Positions 62,350-64,000 of a stretch of 64,000 bases of DNA are shown here, one piece after another. Position numbers and translations under genes: made by a program. The number at the start of each line of letters is the position of its first letter. Positions within the stretch are counted from its first letter, which is position 1. Under the pieces are notes generated by a model, which searched no databases, was not told the origin of the DNA, and was given only the letters and a program-made list of their open reading frames with translations. Origin of the DNA: Choristoneura fumiferana (lineage: Eukaryota; Arthropoda; Insecta; Lepidoptera; Tortricidae); assembly GCF_025370935.1 (NCBI RefSeq), contig NC_133472.1:42899472-42963471 (forward strand), in the 5' to 3' direction.

Positions 62350-63080
62350 TTGTTTAAAGTAGGTATTGTGTTCTTGACATTTTCAACTTTATTGTTTTTA
62401 ATTATAATTTTACTATATTTTTGCTGACGATCCCTCGTGGAGAACAAATCAGATTTTGTTATGTTTTTTTATCTCAATATTTGACATTCTTAGCATTTTT
62501 ATTTTTTTATATTATTGTTCAACTTTTTTAATATTTTATTTAACGACTTCAATATAGATACTTTAACTGTCATTTTTGTAATTTATCTACTACCTTTAAA
62601 CGAGCAATTCTTGATACATATATTTCGGGGATATCGGAAACGGCTCCAACGTTTTCGATGAAATTTGTTATGTTAACACTTAGTATCGAGTTGCCCGAGC
62701 AAAGCTCGGTCGCCCAGGTACTGATGCATTATATTGAACCAATAAATAAACTAAACAAAACCAATGTTGATATGTGCAGTACCTCCACAATTAACTATTG
62801 TGTATCTATTGATTATCGCGTTTATGGAATTTGCTATTGTTCCATTCGTTCCTAATGCCAAGTAGTGCTTTCATTATGGATTCTAAAAACCATAACTGCC
62901 TGTTTTCAGGTAACCCTAAAGCCGAGTTTAGAATTTTATGAACTTGTCTAAACTTGGCTTAAGACCGATATCGGGGTCAATCACCTTTTTAGTGTATGTT
63001 ATTTTGTCCGGTAACTTAGAAAACATCAGTGATACACTTTGATAGAAAAATGTTTCCTATTATTGGCATGCTTAGGAGAT
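62350..63080. other. AT-rich region with a repeat scrap
   Basis: 62625-62720 (GGGGATATCGGAAACGGCTC, CGAGCAAAGCTCGGTCGCCC) resembles the end of a common lepidopteran repeat. No coding sequence is recognised. Confidence 0.4.
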
Positions 63081-63085
63081 AAGAC

Positions 63086-63488
63086 ATGAAGGCTATCGCG
63101 TATGAATTCGCCGCTAGAGGCGCGAGTGTAGCGTGAGGTCTCCGAAATGTCAAATCTCATAGTTTAGCTACGCGGGTTTATTTATAATTAGAATAATTTT
63201 GTGAATATTTTGCAATATCTGAAATTAATTATGGCAAATATGCGTTCTGGGGCAATGAATGTCTGTGTTTTGAGACAGTTTTGTCTTTAGGAAACCTTTG
63301 TCCTCCCTTTTTCCGAACAAAACGGGGACTATGCAACACGGTGGCATGCTCGATATTTTTATGGTACGTTTTAAGGTGTATTAAATATGATTTTAATCTG
63401 AACTTTGTTTTCACGCCCGTAATAACAGACTTTGAAAGCCATACTTAAAAACCTCACGCAAAAGACAAAAAACCATAGCCCTCATTGA
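63086..63488. mobile_element. ATGAGGGCTATCG-family element, copy 5
   Basis: Copy with a deleted TTTTTGGGTG segment and a shortened right side; the terminal inverted repeats are recognisable. Confidence 0.82.
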
Positions 63489-63718
63489 GATGCACCAAAA
63501 AAAAATAACCTAAGTATAGTTTTTATTTTATTTTTGAGAAGAATAGGATATTTTAAGATACCATTTTCATCGATTTTGAATTTGGAGGAGTATTTTAATT
63601 TTTATATTTTTTTTACGAAATACGCTGGATGACGTCACAGTGAGACAGCCACGTTCCATTGCCTAGAAAATTTCAGGTCGTACATAAAATAATCTGTGGC
63701 ATTACAATGTGACAATAA

Positions 63719-63859
63719 GGGGCTGTTTCACCATCCATTGATTAGCGTTAACCGACGGTTAAATGTGATGCCGTCTCTGTCTATTTGAACAAAACAAATA
63801 GAGACGGCATCACACCTAACCGCCAGTTAACACTAATCAATGGATGGTGAAACAGCCCC
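63719..63859. mobile_element. PIF/Harbinger-type palindromic MITE, copy 2
   Basis: Same family as 311-449, with better preserved ends (GGGGCTGTTTCACCATCC and its complement). Flanked by TAA at 63716-63718 and 63860-63862. Confidence 0.87.
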
Positions 63860-64000
63860 TAAGTATTGTAAGCACGGCTTAGGGTCCTAAATAAACCATG
63901 ACAAATAGTTTTATTTATTTCTTTTCTTTTAGCTTCGATTATTCCTGTTTGTTTAATGGTGTGATAGTAAATAGTTTTTTTTTATTAAAATCTGATATTT

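Overview
The window is eukaryotic and fits a moth or butterfly (Lepidoptera). It is AT-rich, has very little coding sequence, uses GT-AG introns, and is crowded with repeat families typical of lepidopteran genomes: tRNA-headed SINEs, RTE and Jockey/CR1-group LINE remnants, Lep1-like Helitrons, and PIF/Harbinger, hAT, mariner and piggyBac-type non-autonomous elements. No bacterial operon, CRISPR array or intact transposase is visible. The species cannot be named from the sequence alone.

Two protein-coding genes are supported. The main one lies on the minus strand from at least 46778 down to 17808. It is the insect orthologue of the plexin-domain-containing / TEM7 receptor family. Eleven coding exons were assembled by hand; every GT-AG junction keeps the reading phase and together they give 528 residues. 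The order is an N-terminal linker, a nidogen-like extracellular domain, a PSI domain with eight cysteines, one membrane span and a short basic tail ending TAATIHM. The signal-peptide exon was not found and probably lies beyond 46778 or outside the window. The second gene (6548-7541, plus strand) is a two-exon, 160-residue secreted protein that looks like the MBF2 family.

Layout: 1-6500 is a mosaic of Helitrons, MITEs and SINEs. 6548-7541 is the MBF2-like gene, followed at once by a nested palindromic element (7569-7994) and more MITEs to 9.7 kb. 9.8-16.4 kb is an AT-rich stretch almost free of transposons, perhaps 3'UTR or regulatory, with many AGGTTAAA motifs. 17.8-46.8 kb is the receptor gene, with repeats filling its introns. 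47-64 kb is repeat-rich and includes two LINE remnants, one split by a TTAA-flanked piggyBac-type element and the other by a hAT element with a perfect 8-bp target duplication.

The most unusual structure is inside the receptor gene. A 133-bp unit made of the 3' part of an exon, its 5' splice site and the start of the intron is repeated in tandem, giving 14 near-identical 5' splice sites (25539-27430). About 4.5 kb away, an 82-bp minisatellite of about 19 units (31940-33495) runs to within a few bases of the 3' splice site of another exon. Only the first of the 14 donors gives an open reading frame.
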